A program made the position numbers and the translations under genes. Below are positions 47,434 through 58,753 of a stretch of DNA of 64,000 bases, in pieces; the stretch's first letter is position 1; every line of letters starts with the position of its first letter. Location: the NCBI GenBank assembly GCA_035222895.1, contig JAVYIG010005384.1:1-64000 (forward strand). The letters are read 5' to 3'. The notes beneath the pieces are model-generated. The model was not told where the DNA came from and searched no databases. It saw only the letters and a program-made list of their open reading frames with translations. Source of the DNA: Strongylocentrotus droebachiensis. Taxonomy: Eukaryota > Echinodermata > Echinoidea > Camarodonta > Strongylocentrotidae.

Positions 47434-47887
47434 ATGCTCATCTGACTGTAATTAAATGCCTAAAACCCCAGAGCTAACGGGGGTTCCGCCCCCGAGCCCC
47501 ATCAAGGGCCCTAAGGCAGTCCCCTGGATACTCATCTGACCGTAATTAGTCCCTAAAACCCCTGAGCTTCCGGGGGCTCTGCCCCCTGGACCCCACCAAG
47601 GGCCCTATGGCGGACCCCTGGATGCTCATCTGACCATAATAAATTACCCAAAACCCTGAGCTTCCGGGGGCTCTGCCCCCTGGAGCCCACCAAGGGCCCT
47701 AACGGCGGCCCCTGGATGCTCATCTGACCGTAGTTAGATATTGAAACCTCTGAGCTTCTGAAACTGAAACACGTCAATGGCCTTAAAGAGGGTCCCTGGA
47801 TGCTCATCTCACCGTACTTAAATACCTAAAACCCTAGAGCTTCCGGGGGCTCAGCCAGTTGAACCCCTGCCGAGGCTCATGCCCTGG
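47434..47887 (+). repeat. Five-unit tandem array, period about 85-94 bp
   Basis: Units start at about 47434, 47528, 47622, 47716 and 47799 with ATGCTCATCTGACCGTAATT, and continue CCTAAAACCCCTGAGCTTCC and GGGGGCTCTGCCCCCTGG. The middle of each well-preserved unit is a hairpin (GGGGGCTCTGCCCCC). The fourth unit has lost the hairpin. All units are in one orientation. Confidence 0.85.
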
Positions 47888-49613
47888 ACCCCACGCCAAT
47901 ATAAGCTCTACCTGATCGTTAATACTCCACTTTGAAAAACGTTCCGCGGGACCTGCATGTAACGTGTAAGACTGGTGGTGATGCAGATTTTTCGTCTGCC
48001 CCCCCCCCCCCCTTCCGAACGTTTTTTCTCATTACGTCACTGCCCCTGGAAGGTGAGCCCCCTGGAATGATTGCCACTCCAATCCCAAACTGCTTCCGGC
48101 GTGCCTGTTAGACATGATTGTGTAAGCCCTGACCTGCAACAAAAAAATCTGAAATTTGTGAACCAATTATCATCACAAAAATTTTGCTCGCTCGCTACGC
48201 TCGCTCGCCAAAATAGAAATAACACCGCTTTTAATAATCACGTCCCTGACATGGAACAATGAACGCAAGTTTTATGTACCATATTTTCCCTATAAAAGAG
48301 AAGTGATTTTTTTTTGCTCGCTCGCTACGCTCGCTCGCCAAAATAGAAATAACACCGCTTTTAATAATCACGTCCCTGACATGGAACAATGAACCCAAGT
48401 TTTATGTACCATATTTTCTCTATAAAAGAGAAGTGATTTTTTTCGCTCGCTAGCTCGTGGAATTATGTGCCCACCACTAACCTGCTACAATATCATTAAA
48501 AAGATAAATGTAGGAGGTTGCCTGCCCGCCAAAACGGGATTGACATTGCCTTAAACACGATTGTGCCCGCCCCCGACCTGCAACAATGAAACAAATTTTA
48601 TATAGCAATTCATCGAGAGAGATGTATTTTCGCTCGCTAGCTAAGATGGGTATAAAATCACCCTAAACAAAATATTGTTCCCACGCCCTGCATGGGACAA
48701 TTGAACCAAGTTTAAGTGGCAATTATTAAAAAAGAAGTGATTTTTTTTTCTTGCTCGCTACGCTCGTTTGCAAAAATATGAAATTAACGTCGCTAACAAG
48801 TGAATGTTCCCACCCCAACTTGCAACAATACCAGTTTATATACCAAACGTTACTTAAAGATTTTTTTTGCTCGCTCGCTCGCCAGAAGTGAAAATTAGCA
48901 TCGCCTTTTTTGTTTGTTTCGGTCGCTTGCCCCCCCCCCCCCCCCCCCTGACGGAGTACCCCAGGTACGCCACTGCCTACACCATCATAAATACGAGTTT
49001 CAATAACTCTATGAACTTTCTCAATACTTTGACAGGTCTGACTACAGGCTACAGCCAATCAAAAGCAATTATTCCAGGAGCAGTTCAATCAATTATGGCA
49101 ACTTGTTGATCAAAGGGTTCGTATGAAAAAGGGCCCGGATTTACGAATATCAGTAACAGCATGAAAAGTGCCTTAGAATCGGTTTGCTAGATAGATGGCG
49201 CAATATTAGTTTGTTGTAAAATTATTCAACTAATCAACATCAACAACAACGACGACCGAAGATGGTGAATACAAATGTTTATCTACTCAATGTGCTTGCG
49301 ACTATATCTTTTCAAATAGAATAATACATTGAAACCAGAAAAATACACATTATGTTGTGAGAAAAAACTTTCCTTATTTTATTGTATTTTATGTTAATAA
49401 TTATACAGTCACGATCAATCTATACAAATCAAGTAAAACCACATGTAAATAATAAAAAATAGTACTGTTTTGTCATCTGTCTGATAAATCAATAAATCTC
49501 CGTCTATACACCATTTCAAAAATATATTCAAATGTATGCACGGTTACCTTTATATATCATTGTATCTCAATAATCAGATTGCAAATAAATGCTAGGTTGG
49601 GCATGGCTTGCCT

Positions 49614-49900
49614 TAAAGGGCCCATGACATCGAAATACAAGTGTATTCCTGTTGGTGTGCAGTCCTGCATACATCTCATATTTTGATATGTAAAGTTCTG
49701 ACTTTGTTTCATAGATTTTTAAATATTTTTTGAAATATTTGTTTTTCGAACTTGCTAAGCTCCACCCCCAAAACCTCCAGATCTCATTCCCATTGTGACA
49801 TCATCTGTCAGTCATCAATGAGCTAACTTGAGAAAGTGGCACGTAACTTTGCCAAAGTTGACCACCTGTTACAATACCACAAACAATGTCAGAAATTAGT
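49614..49900 (+). mobile_element. Possible truncated TTAA element
   Basis: TTAA followed by AGGGCCCATGACATCG looks like the left end of a TTAA/AGG-terminated element as at 7715 and 31229. No matching inverted right end was found within several hundred bases, so it is a weak call. Confidence 0.3.
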
Positions 49901-50101
49901 ATTGTTTGTTTGTTTGATTTTATTTCTACATTTTCAACATAATAAAATGTAATATACACACAAGGTACATATATATTATCAACTAAAGTAAAAATACATA
50001 CATAATCATATCAAAATAAATCAATACAAAAACTATACCTTAGAAGAGGGAAAAAGTTTCAAAATTGAAAGATGCATAAGACCGCCATCTTAAGCTGGAG
50101 C

Positions 50102-50123
50102 TGATATATATATATATATATAT
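50102..50123 (+). repeat. AT dinucleotide microsatellite
   Basis: Alternating AT run of about 20 bases. Confidence 0.85.
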
Positions 50124-50585
50124 TGTTATGATCATTATTGATGGGACTGCAAATTCACATCATCATAAATGTAAGAATACATCAATACATCTGTATCGGA
50201 ATATAGTTATCCATATATCAACGTATACATTTGAATTCATTGATGTTTTACTATCTTATCATGTGAATACATTAAGTTACAGACGTGAATACATTAACCA
50301 CACTGTGAAGTCAGTTAAAAAGGAAATGCAATTTAATACTGAAAGCCATCTATATTTTGTCCTTGTCATGGCGTTCCCATACCAGCGGTTATTCCCCTGC
50401 ATTTTTTTAATTTTACTGTCACACACATCGTATTATTTTTTTTAAAGATAGAAATGCATACAAATATATGTACAAAATGGCGGTTGAAAACAAGGTATGA
50501 GACTTTAAATTATCTAAATTATTTTTCTCTAAAAATAGATTTAGCATAGCGTGTGCTACTTCGCTGTCACTACCAATATTGGTTA

Positions 50586-51204
50586 TGCCTGGATTATATT
50601 TGCCCCGGGCGCCGTACGATAAATTAGTCTAAGATTTTTCGTGCAATTTTGGGGGCATCGTCGGAGGCTACGGGCTACGATGTTTGTGTTTACACTATCT
50701 ACGAGCATCGAGCCATTTCTTGTATTGGCCCTCGGGGGCAGGCCGGGGCGAATCCGTACAGAGACTGCTCGGAGACTGTACGCAAATCGTGCAATTTCAT
50801 TGCAGTAGCCTTGCAGTCTCCGCGGCCTCCGCACAGAAATCGTACGGAGCCCGTGCAGCTTCCGTGCAAAGGTTGCGCGGAGAAGGCGCGATGACTGTGC
50901 AGCCGCCGTGCCGTTTTAAAGCGTTTTTTTGCCTCCATGTTCACCTAAAAATCGTGCGTTTGCCGCACGATCAGCGTGAGTCCTCCGCATGATGCCCATG
51001 CGGGGATTGTGCAATGACACCTACGACATGTCTACGGACTACGGGCTTACGATTTTTCAAATTTGTATATTTTTCTGCGAAACAAAATCGTAGAGGCCGC
51101 GGAACCCGTGAATCCGTACGGAAATCTCACGGCCGCCTCCTGCCTCCGTTCAGAGGCCGCACGGACTCCGTAGACCTAATCGTAGGCCAAATGTAATCCA
51201 GGCA
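50586..51204. mobile_element. CpG-rich TIR element flanked by TTA (Harbinger-like MITE)
   Basis: Ends TGCCTGGATTATATTTG and CAAATGTAATCCAGGCA are inverted repeats bordered by TTA (50583-50585 and 51205-51207). The 619-bp interior is strikingly GC- and CpG-rich, built from short words such as CGTACGGA, TCCGTGCA and CCGCACG in both orientations. A 3-bp TTA duplication fits PIF/Harbinger. No transposase. Confidence 0.75.
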
Positions 51205-51320
51205 TTAATCACACACGTCTTATCTCGTCACCGTCCTATTGACCCTTTCAGGGTTAATAGCCAAGTTCGCAGCATGTATACAAAGAAAGATAATTTTGTG
51301 AGGCACGTTTTCAACCATTA

Positions 51321-52060
51321 GTGACTCTCACACTCTGCCGTGTAGGCCTACCGTGTGCCACCGTGCGCGAAAATGTCTGCGGACGGTGGAGAACGGCGAG
51401 GGCACACGGTGGTTCATTATCAAAGCGGGCAACACGTTAATAGGGCGTTGGCGCTTATTTACACCCGGTGGGACCCGGCGAAAGTTTTGGGCATGTTCAA
51501 AACTTTGGCCGGGTGGCACCGGCCGCAAGTAAGCGGCAAGAGGACGGTGTTGAACGGTATGAGGACGGTATGAATACGTTATGAAAACGGTCACACTGTA
51601 TGAACACGTTCACAACACGCTCATAACCCGTTACAGAACGGTGATGAACGGGCAAAAAAATCGGGGTATTTATGGCAGTCGTGTCATGACGTCAGCAGTC
51701 CGGGGACTCGCTCACAGGACGCTCCGAGCGGTGAGGGGACGCTAAGTGACTGGTAGGTGGCTGCTACAAACCCGGTGCACACGTTCGAGACCCGGTATGG
51801 GCCCGGTATGGAAACGGCCAAAATTTTCAACAAAAGTCAATCTGGGCGGGGAAGACGGTAGAAGCACGTTCAACACCCGGTATGCGCCCGGTGAGAACGG
51901 TCAGACGGTGGCAACGAAACGGTGAAAAGATTAATTTTATGATTTTTTTTTTTTGCGGCCGGGGACAAGTTCGCTCAAAACCCAACGTTCTGGACTCTGT
52001 TGTTTTTTAATAGCCCGGCAGGTGGACGGTAGGCCTACACGGCAGAGTGTGAGAGCTCCA
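51321..52060. mobile_element. Second TIR element flanked by TTA, ACGGT-word rich
   Basis: A perfect inverted repeat of about 30 bp (51325-51354 with 52026-52055, including ACTCTGCCGTGTAGGCC) sits near both ends. TTA borders it at 51318-51320 and 52061-52063. The 740-bp interior is full of ACGGTG, AACGG, ACACGTT and CCCGGTATG words. Noncoding. It lies 116 bp after the preceding TTA-flanked element and resembles it in design but not in sequence of the ends. Confidence 0.75.
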
Positions 52061-52279
52061 TTAGGCTTTTTCCTCCACTTGTTTTTTTTTCTCCCCTTTT
52101 TGTTATTTCTTTTGGCAAATCTGGCCCATGATATCATGACCCGGCCAACTCAATTCGATGACAGAATTCAATTGGGAACTGAATATAAAGGCTTCAGCCT
52201 GCGTTCAGAAGCTTCCATAATTATGTAAGTAGTATGAAACCATTTTGAATCAATTTCATGAAAAGGTCAAAGTGCTCTT

Positions 52280-52345
52280 GGTAACCGTTTACCTCACCTG
52301 GGTGGAGTGTGGCAAACGTAGATTAACGTCTTCCCAAAGGACGCT
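52280..52345 (-). mobile_element. SINE body fragment (inverted)
   Basis: GAGTGTGGCAAACGTAGATT then AACGTCTTCCCAAAGGAC is the reverse complement of the body of the tRNA-derived SINE at 25944-26090. It directly abuts the LINE coding remnant that begins near 52352. Confidence 0.55.
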
Positions 52346-52351
52346 AGTGTT

Positions 52352-53145
52352 GTGGCAGTAAGTTTATTGTTGAGTGGTTGCAGCAGCAGAGAGGAGCTGA
52401 TTGATTTATTGAATCGCATCAAACAGGCAAGTGAAGAGAAAGACCTTCTAAACACCAAAAAGACAAAAATAATGGTTGTCGATAGAGATTGTGATAACAC
52501 TGACTTCACCGTAGCTGGAAATAAGATTGAAGTAGTAAATCGGTTTGAGTACTTGGGTTCAATTATCAATAACAAAGGAGAGAGCACCACAGAGATAAGA
52601 AGAAGAATGGCAATGGCAAGATTAACAGTACAGAATATGTCCCACATCTGGAAGAGCCGAGGCCTATCTCTCAGTCTGAAGGTTCGTCTGCTTTAAGCAA
52701 CTTCTTTCTCTATTGCTACTTACGGAAGTGAGTCCTGGGCCATGACAAAGAATGACAGAAAGAGAGTTGATGCCTTTGAAATGTGGTGCTACAGGAGGCT
52801 GTTGCAGGTGTCATGGAAAGATAAAAAGACAAATGTGTGGGTCCTGGAAAAGATTGGAACAGACTTGAACATCAGAGGGGGAATCATGGAAAGAAAACTT
52901 AACTATTTTGGGCACATTGTTAGGAGATCTGAAGGTATTGAGAAGCAAATACTGCAAGGAGCAGTCGAAGGAAAACGGGGTAGAGGTTGTCCACCAATAT
53001 CTTGGACTGATGATATCAAGGAAGTGTCTGGACAAGGATTGAAAGGTGCAACACAAATGGCAGGTGAAAGAGTTGCATGGCGTGCTCTCGTGAAGGCCAC
53101 AGCAGCGCTTTACAGCGCCACCTGAAGTTGATGATGATGATGATG
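52352..53145 (+). mobile_element. Non-LTR retrotransposon (LINE) 3' portion with one stop
   Basis: 5'-truncated C-terminal part of a reverse transcriptase of the kind annotated as endonuclease-reverse transcriptase. It shows KTKIMVVDRD, NRFEYLGSIINNKGESTTEI, then a TAA at 52694-52696 where the frame otherwise continues into ATYGSESWAMTKNDRKRVDA, FEMWCYRRLLQVSW, KLNYFGHIVRRSEG and RGRGCPPISWTDDI, ending at 53125. A GAT/ATG repeat tail follows (53132-53145), typical of such elements. Truncated and broken, so inactive. Confidence 0.85.
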
Positions 53146-53262
53146 GTTGCATAAGGACTTGCATGACCTCCTAATTATTATATACCGGTAGCCACCGTGG
53201 GTATCTCCAGACCATTTTGAGGTACGGATGAGTCTGCACGTGTTTTTTTTTTCACCTTGTGG

Positions 53263-53270
53263 CTTTATTG
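53263..53270 (-). terminator. Candidate polyadenylation signal of SLCO4A
   Basis: AATAAA on the minus strand at 53269-53264, only about 17 nt past the TAG. If used, the 3' UTR would be very short. Other signals further downstream cannot be excluded. Confidence 0.25.
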
Positions 53271-53285
53271 TGCCATAAATGGTTC

Positions 53286-55799
53286 CTATTCAAAGGTTGC
53301 ACCTCTGTTTTCTTTGCCAGCCACCTCATTCAGCTCACTGTCCTCTTTCACTGCGGGCTTGTAGAAACACATGGCCAGGAGATACATGCAGCACGCCGCT
53401 GCTTTGAGAGACACGGCTATGACGGTCAACCTCCAGGCCAGGTTGGCGTTGTCGTAGATCCAGCAAGAGCCCCGTGTGCCACAGACGTCCTGCCAGAGGA
53501 TGCAGGCCTGGTCTATCACGGCACCGATCAGGATAGGACCTGGTACTGATCCTGGAGAGAGGGAGGGATGGAGGGAGGGAGCGAGAAAGTGGGAGAGCGA
53601 TTGGGGAGGGAGGGAGGGAGGAAGATCGAGGGAGAGAGAGGGAGAAAGAGAGAGACAATGAGAGATAGAGATAGACAGGGAGAGATAGAGAGAGATAGAG
53701 AAAGAGAGAGAGAGAAGAAAAGAAAGAGAGAGAGAGATTGTGGAGACAAAGACAGACAGATAGAGAGAGAGACGGAGAGAGACAGAGAGAAGAAGAGAGA
53801 CAGACATAGAAAGAGGACATACCATGGGTACATGGTATACAGAGAAAAGCCACAGATATATCATTTTCGTGTTAGATGGAGAGGGGAGAAGAAAGAGAGA
53901 AATAAAAAGAGAAAGAGAGTGGCGGGGCGAGGTATCGAGAAATAAACAGTAGGGTTAAACTTGTTAACGATTGCGGCGCCGACGTTAAATTACTAGTGGT
54001 ACGAATTGTTATAGAGGTCATCAAACCCAATGCCATTGACTTTCATCTGCCCATAACTAGATGTTGGTGACGTCAACATTGTCTGCACTGATGTCATTCA
54101 CGCATTGGACAAGACTTCGGACATCATCTCTTATAGGTCAGCGCATATGCTATCTACCCCACATTCGGCTCTGAGGTTTTCTTTTATCCGGACAGTGGAA
54201 TGATTATGATAACAATATCCTGTGGGAAACTTGACCTGCCTTTTAGAGATATAAAACAATTATGCATCCCCCTCTTCTTTCCCGCCTCCCCTGTCCCTGA
54301 ATTCGCGCCTGATTTATTCGGGTAAACGAGTTTAAAGTATAGGTCTTACCAAGTCCGCGTGACAACATTGAGTTGACTCCAAGAGCCATGGACCGTTGAG
54401 AATCGGGCACACACCTGTCAACAAAATATTGGAGAAATTATAAAACGTAGTAAAGTGGTTTGATCCTGAGATGATAATCCACTAAATCATTTAATAATGC
54501 CATTGATTGTTTCTTTAAATGTTCGAATGAACTTGATAACGTTCCTCGCATTATTCTCCGAGAAATCCATTTCGCAGCACTTATGTCCTTTGGCAGGACA
54601 TGAATCTACATTTGCCACTCTCTATCCAGGTGTTAATTATAGGTATCTGGCAACTGCTGGGGTAACGATAATTGCAGGGCCCTCAGGGAGAACCATATTG
54701 GTGCTGATGAGGCTTCCCTGGGTAAACAAGACATATTATTATATTAATTTTTAAAAATATTATTATTATGATTACTATACTATTATTATCATTATCATCA
54801 ATGTGGTATTAGTTTTCTAAAATCATTATACGCACCTGAGGATGACATTGAGGTCGGGAATCCGGGCGAAGAAGGTGAAGAAGACGAACAAGGCAGCGAC
54901 CGCGGCGAAGACATAAGGCTGATAACTGCACGACGTCCGGCACAATCCCGAATCGATAGTCTGTATCGATCCTGGCTGCAGACATGCACAGTTTGAGTAG
55001 GTCTGCATGTCGTCAATGTACGAAAGCGTGGCAAAATGAGTATGATGGCGAATATAAGGTGATAGGGAAATTGAGAAAATACATCACAGGGGCGGATCCA
55101 GTTTTCTTTAAAGAGCGGTAGGGTCAAAAAGTTGTCACATTTTCTGATGTCATGTGCGTATACGACTTCAGAGGGGTACAAACATGTTTACAGTAGGCAA
55201 GGGCCTATGCAACATTATCATTATAAACAGGACTCTGTGTGGCTGTGTTCATTCCATTACCCTCCACTGGTTTACTAAGAGATGGAGGAATTTGACCAAA
55301 ATAAGAACGAGACGAAAGAAAATATAAGAAGATAAAATCATGAATAGTAGCATCGTTTTAAGAAGACGATCTAACTTACCCCGTTGCCATGGTCTGTCTC
55401 GCAGCCTGCATGGCAAGGTGTGAAATAGTTTTTATCCCCTGCGCACACTGGCAAAAACTGCTCGACAGCGCAGAAGCAGTCGGAATTACAAGTTGATGTC
55501 AAGTTTATGTTTGTGCCCGTCTCTATACTGTAATAATTGTGAGGAATGGGTGAATTGAAAATTGGGAGGAAAATCAATTATCGGAATGTTTAAAGACATA
55601 GGTTGATATTTTAATAACACGGTATGCATATACGAGATACATAGCTTGATTAGCATAGTGCAAAAGAAACCCATACCTATCGTTTGCAATGGGTTCTATT
55701 TACTCCTCCCCCTCCCCCCCCCCCCTCCCCCTCCCCCCCCCCCCTTCTCTCTCTCTCTCTCCCCCCTCTCTCTCTCTCTTTCTCTCTCTCTCTGTCACA

Positions 55800-55830
<31 letters not shown>

Positions 55831-58719
55831 GATTTCGCAACGCCCTTTTCATTATAGAAGTTCCAACGTGGGAACACAGTGATATGGTAGAAGACTATGA
55901 TCTGCAAGGAAAAAATCTTTTCCCCACAGATCAGTGGAGGATTCGTGGGACGCCATCTTCGGCTTGCAGCAGGTAGGGGATGGGAGAGATCACATCCGCG
56001 AAATAAAAATGTAATAACACCGACCAGATTCTGGAGTTGCCCCCCCCCCCTGAAGAGCAGTATTAACACTCATGATGAGACTATCCCGTGTAAATACCAT
56101 TCCTACTACTTCTACTACAATCCCCTACTACAATACTTCTACTAAAAACAAATTTCTAACGCGCGCCTAATACTACGTTTTAGGCGACACGCTGTTGCTA
56201 AAGCATACACCATAATTCTTTATTACCCAATCTCCGTAGGACTGCTTTGATTCTTACTTTGTCGTGTCGATGTAGGAAACTGTAACACCGGCTAGTTGTT
56301 GCTGAGGACAATGCAAGAGGAAGATGAGCGATAAAACTCCCGTTAGGAAGTTAGCAGCTGCAATCAACTTGAGCAAACCTCGGATATCCAGTTTGAGACG
56401 CTTCAAAACGAACCCAGCGGTCAGGGAACCCAAAATACCGCCAAAGATAGCCAGTATACCTACAAGCAGAACATGGCACAAAATTTGGATTTTTAAAGGG
56501 ATCCTCTGCACTGCAACAATATCTGTATTTTCAATAACAGTTTTAAAAGAGATATAGTGTGGTCTTCATTTTAGAAATAATTGTGTGTAATACTGTACAG
56601 TGCGTCCCAGAAAAAACAAAACCGAGAATTATCGATGTTTTATCATAACTTAGTCACATTTATAATTACTAAATGACACATATTTGGAAAGCTTAGATCC
56701 TCCTCTTTCATTTGATGCAACTCATATGATGCATATTTCACGCATGAAGGATTAAAAACAATTTGAAGAGAGGAAACCAAAAAGTCATTTAGCGGACGGT
56801 ATCTGAATTTCAAAGAGAAAATCACATTTCTAGAAAGTTGTGGTTCTGCCCTTTCATATGACACCTCAATCAGGAAAAATGAGCAAGGAATGACAAAGTT
56901 CTGTTTATTTAAAGTAGTGCTTGCATTTCCATAATTTTATCAAACGAATTTGTTTTCACTGGGTGCCTACCATAGCAACAGACTTAACTCCGTTTCGTTG
57001 ACAATCAGCCATGCATGAAGTCTTTCGTCTACGGCTCATTGTCAACGAAATGGAGTTAAGCCTTTTGTCAACTCTGTTTGTTGCTACGGCAGGCACCTAG
57101 TGAAAACGAATCCTTGAAATCAGATACCGTCCGCCAATTGACGTTTTGGTTTCCTCTCTTCAAATTCATTTTAATCACTCATGCGTGAAATATGTATTAT
57201 ATGAGTTGCATTAAATGAAAGAAGAAGATCTAATCTTTCCAAATATGTGTCATTTATAAATGTGATTAAGTTATGACAAAACATCGATAATTCTCGGTTT
57301 CGTTTTTTCTGGGACGCACTGTATAATCATGTAAGAATATCAGGTAAATTCTGACAGTTGTACGCAGGCGCGGATCCAGGATTTCTTAGGGGTGGGGGCC
57401 CAAATTTGAAATCAATTTGAAATTTAGTGTGCTGAAATATGAAAATCGTGCCGGCCAATATTTCGCTCAGTGGGGGGGGGGGGGGGGGGGGGGGGGGTAG
57501 TGAGCACTTTTTTTTTTTTTTTTTTTGTGCTCCCAAAAATGTGAAAATCGCGCCGGCTGAAAATTCGCTCAGTGGGGGGGGGGGGGGGGGGTAGTGAGCA
57601 CTCATTTTTTTTTGGAGGCCTTCGAAAATTTGAAAAAATTGCACCCCCCCCCCCTTGAGCGCCAGGGGGGCCATCTCCAATGTAAAAATACACATTTTTC
57701 CCCGGGGGGGCGGGCCTCCCCCCGGTTCCCCCCTGGATCCGCCACTGGTTGTACGGCAGATGCCTTATGTTTTTATTTATGTAATTCAAAATAAGGAATA
57801 ACTCGATGTAGTAGACTGGTAGTACACGATTGCAAAGGCTCTCGAAAAATTTTCCTGTAAGCAATTTCAAAAGCCTTGCCCATCACCTATTGAAATGAGC
57901 GAACGTTGCAATGCTGTATTGCGATATTTGCGAGCATTATTATATCGACCAGAACAATTTTTACAACAAATCCCCAGTAGTACCTAGGGTAGAAAAAAAA
58001 ACATGTTAAAATCCCTCTCGCTTTGTCTCTCTGTCTCTCTCTCCCCTTTAATGGCAGGCTTTACTACTTCAGCCAGAAGGGATTATACCACCAAGCTAGC
58101 CAGCGAGGTCACTGTGACAGGTGGCTATCTCATTAACTCAGCTCTCATTTAACATAAGAAAAAGAGGATCATGGGGGACCAACAGGCACCGATTGGAGAA
58201 GTTTTCTATATAGAGGGAGCAAGTAGCTACAAGTAGGACAATGTGCCTTTAACTCTCTCTCTATCTCTCTCCGTCTCTCTTATTCTCAAGCGGAATTAAT
58301 TAATTGCCCATATTGTCTCATGAAATGTACTAAATGAGTACAGACCTGTAAGTATGGTCGCGAAACCAGCCGATAAAGAAAACTGATTCTCGAAGACCTT
58401 TGGCAGGAAAGCGTTGAAGCCATTGATAAGGAGCGTATCGGCCGCGCCCCCTAAACACGTGAAGACAAAGGTAGGGTTGGTGAACAGGTACCGAAGCGCC
58501 CTCAGCAGGTCAGATGGACGTTCTCCAAATCCAGCTCTCGTTGTTTCCTCCGTGCCCGAATTGGCGTGAGCTTGATTAGCTTTCTCTGCGCGGATTCTAG
58601 CTGTAGCTGTTTGGAATTATGATAAATATGAATATGTAAGTACAACAATAACTCTTCTCTGTCATGACGGACCTTGTGGCAGATTCATCTTTTGCTAAAC
58701 AACAACAACAACTACTTCA

Positions 58720-58753
<34 letters not shown>

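Larger units (their letters stand above)
46170..48915 (+). repeat. Interrupted satellite-like array with CGCTCGCTACGCTCGCTCGCC motif
   Basis: Diverged units, about 120-140 bp each, run in the order CTCGCTCGCCAAAA, AATTGACACCGC or AATAACACCGC, a CCTGCAACAAT phrase, TATGTACCAAA, and AAAGAGAA...TTTTTT. At least eight are recognisable (about 46170-46700 and 48050-48915), with other DNA between 46705 and 48050. Two adjacent units, 48186-48315 and 48316-48445, are almost identical with a 130-bp period. Confidence 0.8.
45618..48975. mobile_element. 3.36-kb hAT-like composite element with 8-bp target duplication
   Basis: The left end CACTGGCGTACCTATGGGG at 45618 and the right end, inverse of CAGTGGCGTACCTGGGG at 48975, are bordered by identical CCTACACC octamers (45610-45617 and 48976-48983). 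GTCAGGGGG/CCCCTGACGG words are also inverted just inside. The interior has no transposase. It contains a purine-rich tract, a CGCTCG-motif array, a 90-bp array and several poly-C/poly-G edges (46705, 47115 and 47998) suggesting older nested insertions. 8-bp duplications and CASTGGCG termini fit hAT elements. Confidence 0.7.
39723..53285. other. Gene-free interval between SLC35C2 and SLCO4A
   Basis: No conserved host exon was recognised. A moderately CpG-rich segment at about 39840-40300 upstream of SLC35C2 (with GCGCGCGC and CTCCGCCCGC words) may contain its promoter. The remainder is AT-rich DNA and transposons listed individually. 42660-43990 shows nothing definite. Confidence 0.55.

Noticed and set aside
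53286-53945. Long Ser/Leu-rich and Arg/Glu-rich open frames around 53330-53945
   Set aside because: They run over a GA/CT microsatellite next to SLCO4A exon 10; amino-acid repeats only reflect the dinucleotide repeat.
57327-57870. Open frames of 120-150 codons with Pro, Lys and Gly runs
   Set aside because: They cross homopolymer tracts of the hAT MITE at 57365-57747 and show no protein signature.
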